Shown here: positions 45,537-55,485 of the stretch, in pieces
Numbering within the stretch: the first letter of the stretch is position 1
Layout of the letters: every line of letters starts with the position of its first letter
DNA from: Paracidobacterium acidisoli
GTDB lineage: Bacteria; Acidobacteriota; Terriglobia; Terriglobales; Acidobacteriaceae
Direction: 5' to 3'
NCBI RefSeq assembly: GCF_003428625.2
Contig: NZ_QVQT02000002.1
Span: forward strand, 469,026 to 533,025
Length of the DNA: 64,000 nt
Made by a program: the position numbers and the translations under genes
Notes under the pieces: model-generated
What the model saw: only the letters and a program-made list of their open reading frames with translations
The model's database searches: none
What the model was told of the DNA's origin: nothing

Positions 45537-46355
45537 TTAGTGCGTCGCCATGTTATGTGCACGCAGGTATGTCACTAATTCGGCAGGCAGGTTGGTCTGA
45601 ATTCCGTTTGCCCCCTCATCAATGGCCTTCTGCCACGTCTCCGGGTTGTCGGCATCACCCAGCCGGTCGACAAAGATCTGCGCGCCGGCTTGTTTCGCGC
45701 AGTCGATAGCTCCGTCTTTGAAATCGCCCGCATCGAAGGCCAGCACCTTCAGCTGCAGGGCGCGGACAAAGAATTTGCAGGTTTCCGGACTGCCCGCCTC
45801 GGGCATGATCTTCAGGGCGGGATTGATCTTGTGCACGTCATACAGGAAGAAGGGATTTCCGTAGATCACCACATGATCCTGCATGTCGTGACGCTCGATG
45901 GTGTCTATAAGCTGCTGCGCGTCCGCATGCTTCGTATCGACATAGACATTGATCTTTCCATGGGCAAGATCGAATGCCTCATCGAGTGTCGGCACTTTGG
46001 TTCCGGCAAATGCAGGAGAGAACTTACTGCCTGCATCCAGTGCCCGAATCTGGTCGAAAGTCATATCATGCACCGCACCGGTTCCATTGGTGGTTCGATC
46101 GACCGTGCTGTCATGCATCAGAACCAGCTTGCCGTCGGAGGTGGTGCGCACATCGAGCTCGAAATAGTCCGCACCGGCATCGACCGCAGCCTGAAACGCA
46201 GGCAGAGTGTTCTCCGGATGCTTCAGGTGCTCGCCCCGGTGAGCGATCACCATAATTTTCCTGGGACTGCTTCCTGTTGCAGGCCCTGCCTGCGCGAATC
46301 CGCACAGGCTCGCAAAAGTCGTGCCGATCAACAGCGTCAGAATAGCTTTATTCAT
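45537..46355 (-). CDS. Periplasmic glycerophosphodiester phosphodiesterase
   Basis: This 272-residue enzyme hydrolyses glycerophosphodiesters to glycerol-3-phosphate and an alcohol. A signal peptide (residues 1-23, ending GFAQA) implies export. GDPD motifs are AHRGEHLKHPENTLPAF (H39, R40, E48), FELDVRTTSDGKLVLMHD (E66, D68, H81) and a C-terminal GANGIQTNLPAEL. ATG 46355 begins the signal peptide; an in-frame ATG at 46421 would add 22 hydrophilic residues and overlap the receptor gene. It follows the TonB receptor by 46 bases, so the two are probably co-transcribed. Confidence 0.92.
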   Translation of the reverse strand: MNKAILTLLIGTTFASLCGFAQAGPATGSSPRKIMVIAHRGEHLKHPENTLPAFQAAVDAGADYFELDVRTTSDGKLVLMHDSTVDRTTNGTGAVHDMTFDQIRALDAGSKFSPAFAGTKVPTLDEAFDLAHGKINVYVDTKHADAQQLIDTIERHDMQDHVVIYGNPFFLYDVHKINPALKIMPEAGSPETCKFFVRALQLKVLAFDAGDFKDGAIDCAKQAGAQIFVDRLGDADNPETWQKAIDEGANGIQTNLPAELVTYLRAHNMATH

Positions 46356-46401
46356 CTCTTTGAATGCCCTCTTTTGTATGTTTGAAAGTTTTACCGGAAC
46401 G

Positions 46402-49400
46402 TCAGAACCGGAGACGTCCAATCAGAAGCACCGACCGCGGGTCCTGAGCGCCCGTGACTGTGCCAAACGTGGTGTCGGTGATGGTCATATCCAGACCGGA
46501 GAACTGCGGATGGTTAAAGGCATTGTGCGCATCCACCCGGAAGGTGAACGTTGCACGCTCTCTCAGTGGCACATCGCGCATCAGGCTGATGTCCCACACA
46601 TTCTGTCCCGGCCCGTAGAGCGCTGCACGCGGTGCATTGCCGAGCATATCCTGCGGCGTGACCTGAAAGGCTGCGGTGTTAAACCACTTCTCTCTCGTGC
46701 GGGACGATCGCGAAATATCGGGATCTCCAACTTTGGTCGCGTATTGTCCTCCGGAAAAGAGGCCGAGGGTGTTCTGCTGCGTGACGAAGTATGGATATCC
46801 CTTCTGGAACTGCGCAACGGTGCTGACCTTCCAGTGTCCGATCACCTGGGAGACAACAGGCGTCTGAGACATCCACCTGCCGCCTGCTCCAAAGGGCAGC
46901 TCATAGACCGCCGAGAGCGAAAGCCTCTGCGGAACATTCGTCATCGCTGTTCCCCATTGCGCGTGCAGGTTATACACGTTCTGAATGGGGACGGCATCTG
47001 CGCGTGCCGGAGCATCGACGTCGTCCATTGCTTTGGCCCAGGTATAAGCGGCGCGCATGGAGATACCGTTGTTCCAGCGGTGACTAAGCTGTGCAAGAAG
47101 CGCTGCATACAGAGACGCTCCGCCGTTCGTGTAATTTGTGATGGTAAGAAACTGCGGATATGGCCGAAGAGATTGAGCGTTCTTCACGCCAAAACAGCAG
47201 CCGGTGGAAGGCTGAATCTGATTGATGGGCAGCGAAACCGGCTGGTGCACGCCGTGATTGCCCTCATAATCCACCTCGGCGACCCACCCGTGACCAAGAC
47301 TCTGCTCAACGCTGAGTTGCCACTCCTGAAGATACGGGAGCACCGGATGCTGCTGCAGCTCGGCCACACTCGACGTAGGGTGAGTGAGGCTTGTGGGAAT
47401 CAACGGCAAGCCATCAGGCCCCACATTCGGTGAATAAGGCGGAACGCCCTGCGACAGCTCATAGGGAGGTGTTACTCCGTCAGAGCTCTGAAAGGTGGCA
47501 TTTACGGTTGAAGGGGATGTGAGTCCATTAGAGCCGAAACCAATGCTCGGCAGCTCGTAAACACCGTAGCCGCCGCGTACGACAGTATTCCGGAAAGGAT
47601 GATAATTGAAGCCGATGCGCGGCAGAATGCCGGTATACACATTCGCGATCAGGCTGTGCGGAGCACCGTTATAGCCGGCAAAGCGAATTCCACCCCGCAC
47701 CTGCGTCGTCGGATCGATGATATCCGGGTCGAACGTATACATGTTGTTGTGCTCTTCGGAGAAGGGTCCATCGAACTCCCAGCGCAGTCCGGCGTTCAGC
47801 GTAAGGTTCGGAGTGATTCGATAGTCGTCCTGAATGTAACCGGCAAAGTAGTTCAGGTTTTCGTGGAAGACCGTATTGGTCGTATTGATAGTCGTCGATT
47901 CCGGCAGCCCAAGCTCCAGATCAGCAAGCCCGATGCCTGACTGGCCACCGGCTGAGGTGAATGTTCCCGAAAATGTATATTTTCCGGAAAGCACGCCGGG
48001 CTCGTAATAGCTGTAGGCATAGCGCATAAATTCGCCGCCCATGGAAAGTGTGTGGTTTCTGATCTGCAGAATCAGAGCATCGTTCAGGATGTAGTGCCCG
48101 TCTCTTGTCCGGGCAAAAGAACCGGCGCCAAAATTGGCATATTCATTGGTAGTAACACTCGGAAACTGGGTCAGCGCAACGCCCTTCAGCCCAATCGAAT
48201 CCACGGCTGTCGTGTTGGGAGTGCTGAAGTTTTCTTCGGAGACATATCCGAAACGAGCCTCATTCGAGATACGCGGCGAGAAGATATGGCTCCACGAGAC
48301 CTCATAGTGGTCATCGACCCATCCATTCAGCGCCGACGTATTGGCTGCATTGGGAATGTTGTTAACCGGCTGGTTCGTCGGACCATCGCGCGAGAACTTC
48401 GCCCAGAGATGGTCATAATCAGAGGCGTTGTAATCAATGCGATCGGCATTGTAGAGATAGCTGCTGAGCGACGGCGGATTGACGCAATAGTTGAAGGTTC
48501 CATTGCTGCAGTTCGGCATGGGAAAGAACGCAGCAATGTTCATGCCGACCTGATCGAGACGATCCTTCGGGATAATATTCCCTTCGAATGGAGTACGCAC
48601 CGGTTTGCTGTTCACGATCTTCGTCGACATAGGATCGTAGATCACCGGTGTCGGCGTTCCTTCAGGAGATGGACCCGAAAAATCGCCGTTGCGTTCGGCC
48701 ACAGTTGGCACGTCCGTGTTCAGCTGAGACGCTGCATGCGTGAGCGTATCTTCCCAATCGGTAAAGAAGAAGAGATTGTGCCTGCGACCGTCAAAAAGCT
48801 TCGGAAGCAGAACCGGGCCTCCAACCGATCCACCGAAATAATTGAATACCGAGGCCGGCACAACCGCCCCATGGGCTGTGAAGTATCCCAGAGCATTCAG
48901 ATCCTGCGAGCTGTACGACTCAAATGCGGTGCCATGAAAGTTGCTGGTGCCTGACTTCGTCGTGGTCAGCACGGCGCCGCCGCCGCTCTGCCCGTACTGC
49001 GCTGAAAACGGAGATGTAAGCACCTGCAGCTCTTCGGTCGAATCAGGAGTCGGTACAAGACCGTAGGTGCCGTCGACGCCCATGTTGCTGGGAAGACCGT
49101 CGACAATCAGAGGATTGGTGACCGGCCGCCCTCCGCCCAGCGTGAGGTCATTGACGTTCGAATAATCCTGGCTGGTGCTGGAAACTCCGGCAAAGGTTTT
49201 CGTGATCAGAAACTCATTCGCCCCGTGCGTGCCGGTCACCTCAGGAAGATCGATCAGCTCGCTGCCGCTGAGCTCTCCTCCGACCTGCGGATTCGTCGTG
49301 TTAAGCGAGGATGCCGCCGCACTGACGGTGACGATCTGCGAAGTTGTGCCGATATGCAGAGACCGATCGACAACGATCTCCTGATTCAGCACGATCTTCA

Positions 49401-49749
49401 GCTCATCGGTGACCGCCTGATCGAAGCCATCCTTTGTGAAGCGCACCGTATATCCGCCTGGCTTCAAAAAAGAGACACGATAGCTGCCGCCTTTATCCGT
49501 CTGCGTTTTGTACTCTGTTCCGGTACCGTTTTCATGTACCGTCACAGAAACGCCTGGAAGAACGGCTCCACTGGGGTCCTTAATGACCCCGCTGATCGAG
49601 CCGTAAAAAGTTTGGGCATTGAGGCGGCTGCCGGAAAAAATCAGCACAACCAATAACACAGGAATCCAGGCGCATCGCAGAAACCGACGCACCGTACCGA
49701 CTTGCAGACAACTGGCTGCTAAAGAAAAAGGAAAGCGATCATCAATCAT
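46402..49749 (-). CDS. TonB-dependent receptor, Oar-like
   Basis: This 1115-residue receptor has an unusually long N-terminus; the basic RRFLR at 21-25 and hydrophobic stretch 27-40 ending LNAQ (about 45) look like the signal peptide. A CarboxypepD_reg-like domain follows (GVIKDPSGAVLPGVSVTVHE), then a plug with LIVDGLPSNMGVDG, and a barrel ending RLRF. The start has a GGGG-type site; a later start cannot be excluded. The partner GDPD gene downstream suggests uptake linked to glycerophosphodiesters, as inference. Confidence 0.9.
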   Translation of the reverse strand: MIDDRFPFSLAASCLQVGTVRRFLRCAWIPVLLVVLIFSGSRLNAQTFYGSISGVIKDPSGAVLPGVSVTVHENGTGTEYKTQTDKGGSYRVSFLKPGGYTVRFTKDGFDQAVTDELKIVLNQEIVVDRSLHIGTTSQIVTVSAAASSLNTTNPQVGGELSGSELIDLPEVTGTHGANEFLITKTFAGVSSTSQDYSNVNDLTLGGGRPVTNPLIVDGLPSNMGVDGTYGLVPTPDSTEELQVLTSPFSAQYGQSGGGAVLTTTKSGTSNFHGTAFESYSSQDLNALGYFTAHGAVVPASVFNYFGGSVGGPVLLPKLFDGRRHNLFFFTDWEDTLTHAASQLNTDVPTVAERNGDFSGPSPEGTPTPVIYDPMSTKIVNSKPVRTPFEGNIIPKDRLDQVGMNIAAFFPMPNCSNGTFNYCVNPPSLSSYLYNADRIDYNASDYDHLWAKFSRDGPTNQPVNNIPNAANTSALNGWVDDHYEVSWSHIFSPRISNEARFGYVSEENFSTPNTTAVDSIGLKGVALTQFPSVTTNEYANFGAGSFARTRDGHYILNDALILQIRNHTLSMGGEFMRYAYSYYEPGVLSGKYTFSGTFTSAGGQSGIGLADLELGLPESTTINTTNTVFHENLNYFAGYIQDDYRITPNLTLNAGLRWEFDGPFSEEHNNMYTFDPDIIDPTTQVRGGIRFAGYNGAPHSLIANVYTGILPRIGFNYHPFRNTVVRGGYGVYELPSIGFGSNGLTSPSTVNATFQSSDGVTPPYELSQGVPPYSPNVGPDGLPLIPTSLTHPTSSVAELQQHPVLPYLQEWQLSVEQSLGHGWVAEVDYEGNHGVHQPVSLPINQIQPSTGCCFGVKNAQSLRPYPQFLTITNYTNGGASLYAALLAQLSHRWNNGISMRAAYTWAKAMDDVDAPARADAVPIQNVYNLHAQWGTAMTNVPQRLSLSAVYELPFGAGGRWMSQTPVVSQVIGHWKVSTVAQFQKGYPYFVTQQNTLGLFSGGQYATKVGDPDISRSSRTREKWFNTAAFQVTPQDMLGNAPRAALYGPGQNVWDISLMRDVPLRERATFTFRVDAHNAFNHPQFSGLDMTITDTTFGTVTGAQDPRSVLLIGRLRF

Positions 49750-49964
49750 GGAAACCCCAAAGGTTTAAAGGTCCGTTTTCAAATGGAGCATGCTGTGGGC
49801 TGGTTTTCTGTCTGATCCAGGAACCAGCAAGCGATGATCGAACCGTAACAAGAAGTTGTTAATAAATAACAAACATTCTCGATTAAATGATAAAAATGAT
49901 CATAAGCAGCTTACAAAATCGGATATGACGCTCATTCCCCCAGACGTAAATATCTGCGCAAATC

Positions 49965-49981
49965 ATATAAATCATTGATAT
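49965..49981. promoter_or_regulatory. Palindromic candidate operator before the DeoR gene
   Basis: A 17-base inverted repeat, ATATAAATCATTGATAT, with one mismatched pair, lies 26 bases before the deoR-type start codon. The surrounding 250-base divergent gap (49,750-50,006) is AT-rich with further TGAT/ATCA motifs near 49,887-49,900. It suits autoregulation and control of the divergent receptor. Confidence 0.45.
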
Positions 49982-50006
49982 ATTTGCTGTTTTAGGGAAG
50001 ATACTC

Positions 50007-50768
50007 ATGAACGATGTGACAGAACGATCCCGGCTCAGCTCGATCGTTGAAATGTTAAAAGTGAACACGACTGCCTCTATCGCGGAGATTGCAGAGACCT
50101 TCCGTGTCTCCCAGATGACCATCCGGCGCGACCTTCAGAAGCTTGTGGAGGCGGGACAGGTGATCCGCATTCCCGGTGGAGCGCGCATCGAGTACTGGCG
50201 CGGTGCGGAGCGAACCTTCTTTGAGCGGCTGGAGAAGATGTCGCATGCCAAGAGCAGTATCGGCAGCGCCGCCTCTGCGCTGGTGCGTGATGGCGAATCG
50301 GTCGTGCTCGATTCCGGCACCACCACGCTGCACGTCGCCCGGGCGCTGCGCACCAGGCGCAATGTTGTGGTCTTTACCTTTTCCCTGACCGTGCTGGAAG
50401 AACTGACTTCAGCCGAGCATGTGCGCGTGGAGCTTACCGGAGGAGTCTACCGGCCAAGCAGCCATGATCTGATCGGGCAGGCCGTCGCGAAAAGCCTGTC
50501 CTCTATCTATGCCGACACCGTGATCTTCGGCGCAGCCGCAGTTTCCTTCACCCGGGGAGTCATGGTTCACGATCCCGATGCACAGTGCGAGATGCTGAAT
50601 GCGGGCAAGCGAAAGGTTCTTGTAGTGGACAGCAGCAAGATCGGAACCGAAGCCACCTACCGCCTCTGCGGTATTGAGGACTGCGATCTGATCCTGACCG
50701 ACAACGGCATTTCGCCCGAAACCCTGTCGCGGCTCAGGCAGACGACCCAGGTGCAGGTCGCGGAATAA
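50007..50768 (+). CDS. DeoR/GlpR-family transcriptional regulator
   Basis: This 253-residue repressor has an N-terminal helix-turn-helix (SIAEIAETFRVSQMTIRRDL, about residues 24-43) and the DeoR sensor domain with the phosphosugar-binding DSGTTTLHVARAL loop and the D-SK motif VVDSSKIG. Effectors of this family are phosphorylated sugars. GGGAAG precedes the ATG. It is 48 bases ahead of the GHMP kinase, so the kinase product could be its effector. It is divergent from the receptor-GDPD pair. Confidence 0.92.
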   Translation: MNDVTERSRLSSIVEMLKVNTTASIAEIAETFRVSQMTIRRDLQKLVEAGQVIRIPGGARIEYWRGAERTFFERLEKMSHAKSSIGSAASALVRDGESVVLDSGTTTLHVARALRTRRNVVVFTFSLTVLEELTSAEHVRVELTGGVYRPSSHDLIGQAVAKSLSSIYADTVIFGAAAVSFTRGVMVHDPDAQCEMLNAGKRKVLVVDSSKIGTEATYRLCGIEDCDLILTDNGISPETLSRLRQTTQVQVAE

Positions 50769-50816
50769 ATCTTTGTTAATACTGTATGGATGACGCTCAG
50801 ATAGCCTGCAGAGAGG

Positions 50817-52250
50817 ATGTCTCATTCTGTCAGGAGCCGGCCGGAAGCGGGCTTATTCGACGAGCAGGTCGTTGACGGCATTGCCGCGCATGGCTTCTTT
50901 GCGCCTGCAAAGCCGATTTATGTAGCCCGTGCGCCTGGCCGTCTCGACGTCATGGGAGGCAATGTCGACTATACCGGCGGGCTGGTGCTGCAAAGTCTCC
51001 TGCGTGAATCGACATGGGCCGCGGTACAACGCCGGGCAGACAAGACCATCCGCATCCTCAATCCTGGCGCCTCGCGATTTGGATGGGAGCCATACTTCGA
51101 GCTCTGCGTAGACGACCTCAGCAGTCCGCGGGATCTGCATCGGCTCAGTGAACAAAGCGATTCCCTGCGCTGGAGCTGTTATGTGCTCGGCGCGCTGTAT
51201 TTTCTGAAGGAGCATCACAACTGGGGCGACAGTGGTGGCGCAGATCTCTTCCTCGCATCCGATCTGCCGCCGAATAAAGGCGTGAGCTCGTCGGCGGCGC
51301 TTGAGATAGCGGTGCTCAGGGCAGCCTCAGCCGCATACGGAATCACTCTCGATGGCGTTGCACTCGCAACAGCCGGCCAATGGACGGAAAACGTAGCCGT
51401 CGGCGCAGCATGCGGCATTATGGACCAGGCTGCTATCGTTCTGGGCCGGAAAAATCATCTTCTTCCTCTGCTCTGCCAGCCCTGCCAGCCGTTTACGCCT
51501 GTGACTCTGCCCGAGGGTATCTGCATCTGGGGGATTGATTCCATGGTCTCCCGCTCCACAACCGGTGCCGCCTATGAAACAGCACGCGCAGCCGCCTTCA
51601 TGGGATACAGCCTGATCTGCCGGAAAGATAACCTCGACGTGGTTCCGGATGCGGACTCGCAGATACCCAGATATACAGACCGGCGGTGGAAGGGCTATCT
51701 CTCCAATATTTCTCCATCTGTATTTCGCGCTGAGTATGAACGCTGGCTTCCTGAGCGGCTCAGTGGAGACGAATTTCTGGAGCACGCGGGACCGCACGTC
51801 GATCCATTCACAGGAATCTCTCCGGGCACGGAATATCCGGTTCGTGCGGCCGTTCGTTACGCCGTGGAAGAGCACTTTCGTGTGCAGACCGTATATGCTC
51901 TGCTCAGAACGATCAGCCGCGATAATTTCGAGGATGTGATCCATCTCGTCGGAGAGATCTTCCGCCAGTCCCACATTGCATACGCCGAATGCGGACTTGG
52001 CTCCGATGCCTGCGATGAGCTGGTCTCCCTTGCGCTGCACGCAGGCTTTCCTGGAGCAAAAATGACAGGGGGAGGAGCAGGCGGTGTAGTGGCTGTGCTT
52101 GGCCGGTGCGAGGACAGGCCGCTGCTTCATTCCATCGCGCTGGAATATGCCAGCCGGCGACAGTCAGTGCCTTATATCTTCGAAGGCAGCTCTGACGGTA
52201 CCGACCTGTCCGGAGTCTGCACCATGCACCTGCCTTCGCTCCAAAGTTAG
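50817..52250 (+). CDS. GHMP sugar kinase resembling the kinase domain of plant L-arabinokinase
   Basis: This 477-residue kinase has all GHMP motifs: APGRLDVMGG (39-48), the ATP loop PPNKGVSSSAALE (151-163), catalytic-site GIMDQ (200-204) and KMTGGGAGG (415-423). Galactokinases have GRVNLIGEHTDY in motif 1; here it is GRLDVMGGNVDYTGG. As I recall the Arabidopsis ARA1 C-terminal domain, it shares GRLDVMGG, the VGA-CG-MDQ stretch, LCQP, WGIDS and FEGSS, all seen here. That suggests a kinase making a sugar-1-phosphate, perhaps from L-arabinose or another sugar. GAGAGG precedes ATG. Annotating it simply as galactokinase would be too specific. Confidence 0.85.
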   Translation: MSHSVRSRPEAGLFDEQVVDGIAAHGFFAPAKPIYVARAPGRLDVMGGNVDYTGGLVLQSLLRESTWAAVQRRADKTIRILNPGASRFGWEPYFELCVDDLSSPRDLHRLSEQSDSLRWSCYVLGALYFLKEHHNWGDSGGADLFLASDLPPNKGVSSSAALEIAVLRAASAAYGITLDGVALATAGQWTENVAVGAACGIMDQAAIVLGRKNHLLPLLCQPCQPFTPVTLPEGICIWGIDSMVSRSTTGAAYETARAAAFMGYSLICRKDNLDVVPDADSQIPRYTDRRWKGYLSNISPSVFRAEYERWLPERLSGDEFLEHAGPHVDPFTGISPGTEYPVRAAVRYAVEEHFRVQTVYALLRTISRDNFEDVIHLVGEIFRQSHIAYAECGLGSDACDELVSLALHAGFPGAKMTGGGAGGVVAVLGRCEDRPLLHSIALEYASRRQSVPYIFEGSSDGTDLSGVCTMHLPSLQS

Positions 52251-52330
52251 ATTCTGCTTTCACCATTCAGAAGAACAGCTCCCGCTGAAGGAATCGAGAG
52301 CTGCTCTCTTCGTCCCATCACCGCGTACCG

Positions 52331-55300
52331 CTAGTACGTGACGCGCAGTGAAAACTCCAGTACACGTGGTGTCCCCGTTCCCACAAGGCCTGCGGAGTTC
52401 ACAGTAGAGGTGATCTTGCCAAAACTGGCGGGCACGGTCAGTGTTCGATCACCCGACTTTGTTGTTGTAACGCTCAGCGAGGACGACGGCTGGCCATATT
52501 GCGAGCGGTTGAAGATATTGAATGCCTCTGCACGGAAGATGACATTATTTCGTTCCGTGATGCGGAAATTCTTTTCGACTGCCGAGTCGTCCTGCCACAA
52601 GGGCGGCCCGTTCATCAGATTGCGTCCCGCATTTCCCCAGCTTCCAACCGCAGGCAAAGTAAATGCAGCTGGATTGACCCAGTGCGAGATGCCGCGCCCT
52701 CCGGAAGGATAAAGAGAAATTCCGGAAACCCGATCCGGCCTCTGATCGACGTTATTGCCATCCGGCAGCTCAGTGCTGCTGCGGCTGAGCGTCACATTCA
52801 CCGGCAGCCCCGCTCGCGCGCTCAGCAGAGTATTTACAGACCATCCGCCCGCAATCAGATCTGCCGCAGTTCCGCTCGCCAGATAGCGCTGTCCATGACC
52901 GAAGGGCAGATCGTACACAGCGCTGAATGTGCCGCTGTGCCTTGCATCAAAATCGCTGGTGGCATAATCGCAGCTGAAGCAGGCAATATTCTGGGCAGCA
53001 TCCGCATCACCTGCTCCCACCGATCCATCGTTCAGCGCATGGGAGTACATATAGTTGCCCGCTACAAAGAAGCCATTGTGAAAGCGCCGGTTAAGGCTGA
53101 CCACCAGCGCGTTGAAGTTCGAGCCTCCCTCGTTGTATTTCGTATCGATCTCGCTGGGATACTGCGGGAGAGGGCGAGTATTCGTAGCTGGGTTGATGAG
53201 GTTTGTATATCCACGCCGGAAGAGATGCACGCCATGAGCGCCCAGATAGGTCAGCGTAAAGACCGTCTGCCCAGGAAGCGCCTGTTGTACAGAGGCCGTC
53301 CACTGCTCTACATAGGAGTCCGGATGATGACGCGCCATCGAGCGCGGCGTCAATGCCAGACCGGTAGAGGGAGTCAGAGCGGGTGGCACAGGATAGGAAT
53401 ACTGAACGATGCTTCCGTCTGACTGCACACCACTGGTGAGCAGTGTAGATGGCTCAGTATTTACTACCGGGCTGTCTTCGTCACCGAGCTGAACCTCTCC
53501 ATGATAACTGCCGTATCCGGCCCGAAAGACGGTTTTGCCTTTCAGTGAGGCCGGCGCAAAGGCGATCGAAAGCCGCGGGTCGAAGCTCAGGTAATTCGGG
53601 TGATAAAAAGAGGTACCGACCCCGCAGTAACCGCCGCAGTCGGCAATGTCGAATGGATCTTCGTTGTTGTGTACTTCGTGAAATGGAGAGAAGTAGTTAT
53701 ACCGAAGACCATAATTCAGCGTCAGATTCTCCGTCGCCTTCCATTCATCCTGAGCATAACCGGCGACATGGATCTTGCGCATCCCCTTATCCGGAAGAGC
53801 CGCGGTCGTCTGAAAGGTACTGAGCTGATTGGCGAGAAGGGCCGCCTCATTCAGATAAGCGGCTGTGCCATCGACGGAATTTTGTTCGTTAAACCAGGGA
53901 AACTTAACTTCTGCCCCAAACTTCAGTGTGTGATAGCCCTTCGTCCAGGTGACGGTGTCGTTTGCTGACTCCGACTGCCCCACCTGCTCCTTGGTGTAAT
54001 TTTCGGATAGCGAGGTGAAACCTGTGATCGAAAAGTTGAAAGGCAATCCCGTCTGTTGTGACTGAATATAGGTATTGCGGTTTAAACCGAACTGTACCTC
54101 ATTGATCATGCGGGGATTGATGATATGCGTCTCTTCGAGCACCAGGTTCTGCACGCGCGATGTAACCGTGATGCCCTGTGCCAGCGCATTCAGTGCGCTT
54201 GTGGAAACCCCGTCATCGATGTTGTATCGGACATACGCCGAGTCCTGCTGAGAAAACCTGTGATCGATACGAGCCGTTCCTGCATTTTCGCTGTCCGGAC
54301 TGGGAACCACACCGGTAAATGAGTCCACATTCGGATCGGATGTAGGCGCCTCTCCCTGCGGATAGGCATTCACAATAAATGCCAGCGCCGGCTGAGCTGC
54401 CGTCAGTTCAGACCGGAAAGCAGCGCTGGGAACAAATCCGGTTTGCGGAACACCACCAAGCTGCTGACGAAACCCCTCATAATTTGCAAAGAAGAAAGTA
54501 CGATCTTTAATGACCGGGCCGCCAAGGCTTCCGCCAAACTGGTTCAGCTGGAAAACCGGACGCTTGTTCTTGCTTTGAATCGGGCCGCGGGCATCGAAAT
54601 AATTATTGCGAAGATAGTCAAATACGCTGCCATGAAATGCATTGGTTCCGGTCTTTGAAATGAGACTTACCTGTCCGCCGGCCGATCCACCCGTATCAGC
54701 AGTGTAGGCACCGGAGTCCACTTTGAATTCAGCGATTGCTTCGGTAGAGAACTGCAGACGCAGCGCTGATTTGAGCGAAGCGTGGAACACGCCGCTCGCG
54801 TCCACACCATCAAGCCGAAAATTGTTATCGTCTGTTCCGTTACCGGAAAAGCGAATCGAAGACTGCGCTCCCGACCCGGAATCGATCGCTCCCGGAGCCA
54901 GAAGCTCAAGGTTTGTGATGTTACGGCCATTCAGCGGAATCTTTGAGATCTGTACGGACTGAATCGTCCCTCCAAAAGCTGCATTGCTCTTATCGAGCTG
55001 GGCTCCGCCTGTATCCGCTTCAACGCCGATGGTCTGAGTTATCTCCCCAATCTCAAGCTTTGCATTGACGGTGCGAATGTCGCCGGAGTGCAGATCAAGA
55101 TCGGCGATACGCAGGTCCTTGAATCCATCATGTGTGATGACGACATAAAACCGCCCGATAGGAAGCGAGGACACGACAAACTGCCCATGCCCATCTGTCA
55201 TCACTACCCGGCGCTGGTTGGTCCCTTCCTGGGTCACGGTTACTACGGCATTTCCGACCGTAGCACCGGACTGGTCAGTAATAGTCCCATTCAGCTCGGT

Positions 55301-55378
55301 GCGATCAATTTGTGCTCGAACAAAGACCGGAAACAATATAAGGCTGATAATAATTGCATAGCGCGCAAGCAATTTCAT
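52331..55378 (-). CDS. TonB-dependent receptor, Oar-like
   Basis: This 1015-residue receptor starts at ATG 55378, which has AGGGGG seven bases upstream and begins a signal peptide (MKLLARYAIIISLILFPVFV, ending RAQ). The CarboxypepD_reg-like domain starts ELNGTITDQSGATVGNAVV. The plug carries ISKIPLNGRNITNLELLAPG and NNFRLDGVDASG, and the barrel ends SLRVTY with an aromatic last residue. An in-frame start at 55417 would put 13 polar residues before the signal peptide. It converges on the GHMP kinase gene, with 80 bases between. Confidence 0.93.
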   Translation of the reverse strand: MKLLARYAIIISLILFPVFVRAQIDRTELNGTITDQSGATVGNAVVTVTQEGTNQRRVVMTDGHGQFVVSSLPIGRFYVVITHDGFKDLRIADLDLHSGDIRTVNAKLEIGEITQTIGVEADTGGAQLDKSNAAFGGTIQSVQISKIPLNGRNITNLELLAPGAIDSGSGAQSSIRFSGNGTDDNNFRLDGVDASGVFHASLKSALRLQFSTEAIAEFKVDSGAYTADTGGSAGGQVSLISKTGTNAFHGSVFDYLRNNYFDARGPIQSKNKRPVFQLNQFGGSLGGPVIKDRTFFFANYEGFRQQLGGVPQTGFVPSAAFRSELTAAQPALAFIVNAYPQGEAPTSDPNVDSFTGVVPSPDSENAGTARIDHRFSQQDSAYVRYNIDDGVSTSALNALAQGITVTSRVQNLVLEETHIINPRMINEVQFGLNRNTYIQSQQTGLPFNFSITGFTSLSENYTKEQVGQSESANDTVTWTKGYHTLKFGAEVKFPWFNEQNSVDGTAAYLNEAALLANQLSTFQTTAALPDKGMRKIHVAGYAQDEWKATENLTLNYGLRYNYFSPFHEVHNNEDPFDIADCGGYCGVGTSFYHPNYLSFDPRLSIAFAPASLKGKTVFRAGYGSYHGEVQLGDEDSPVVNTEPSTLLTSGVQSDGSIVQYSYPVPPALTPSTGLALTPRSMARHHPDSYVEQWTASVQQALPGQTVFTLTYLGAHGVHLFRRGYTNLINPATNTRPLPQYPSEIDTKYNEGGSNFNALVVSLNRRFHNGFFVAGNYMYSHALNDGSVGAGDADAAQNIACFSCDYATSDFDARHSGTFSAVYDLPFGHGQRYLASGTAADLIAGGWSVNTLLSARAGLPVNVTLSRSSTELPDGNNVDQRPDRVSGISLYPSGGRGISHWVNPAAFTLPAVGSWGNAGRNLMNGPPLWQDDSAVEKNFRITERNNVIFRAEAFNIFNRSQYGQPSSSLSVTTTKSGDRTLTVPASFGKITSTVNSAGLVGTGTPRVLEFSLRVTY

Positions 55379-55485
55379 ACATGACCCCCTGAAAGAATTA
55401 CGGTGAAGCCCGGACACACCCCGGCTGTACCGAGCCCGGCCGCATGGCAGCCAGGCCCGCGATAACTCTTCAGCTCTTTGTCGGC

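Noticed and set aside
45537-45709. A plus-strand frame opposite the GDPD C-terminus
   Set aside because: It is a short shadow of the GDPD gene with Arg/Ser-rich low-complexity content.
50817-52250. Calling the GHMP kinase a galactokinase (galK)
   Set aside because: Motif 1 differs from the galactokinase consensus and no other Leloir gene is nearby.
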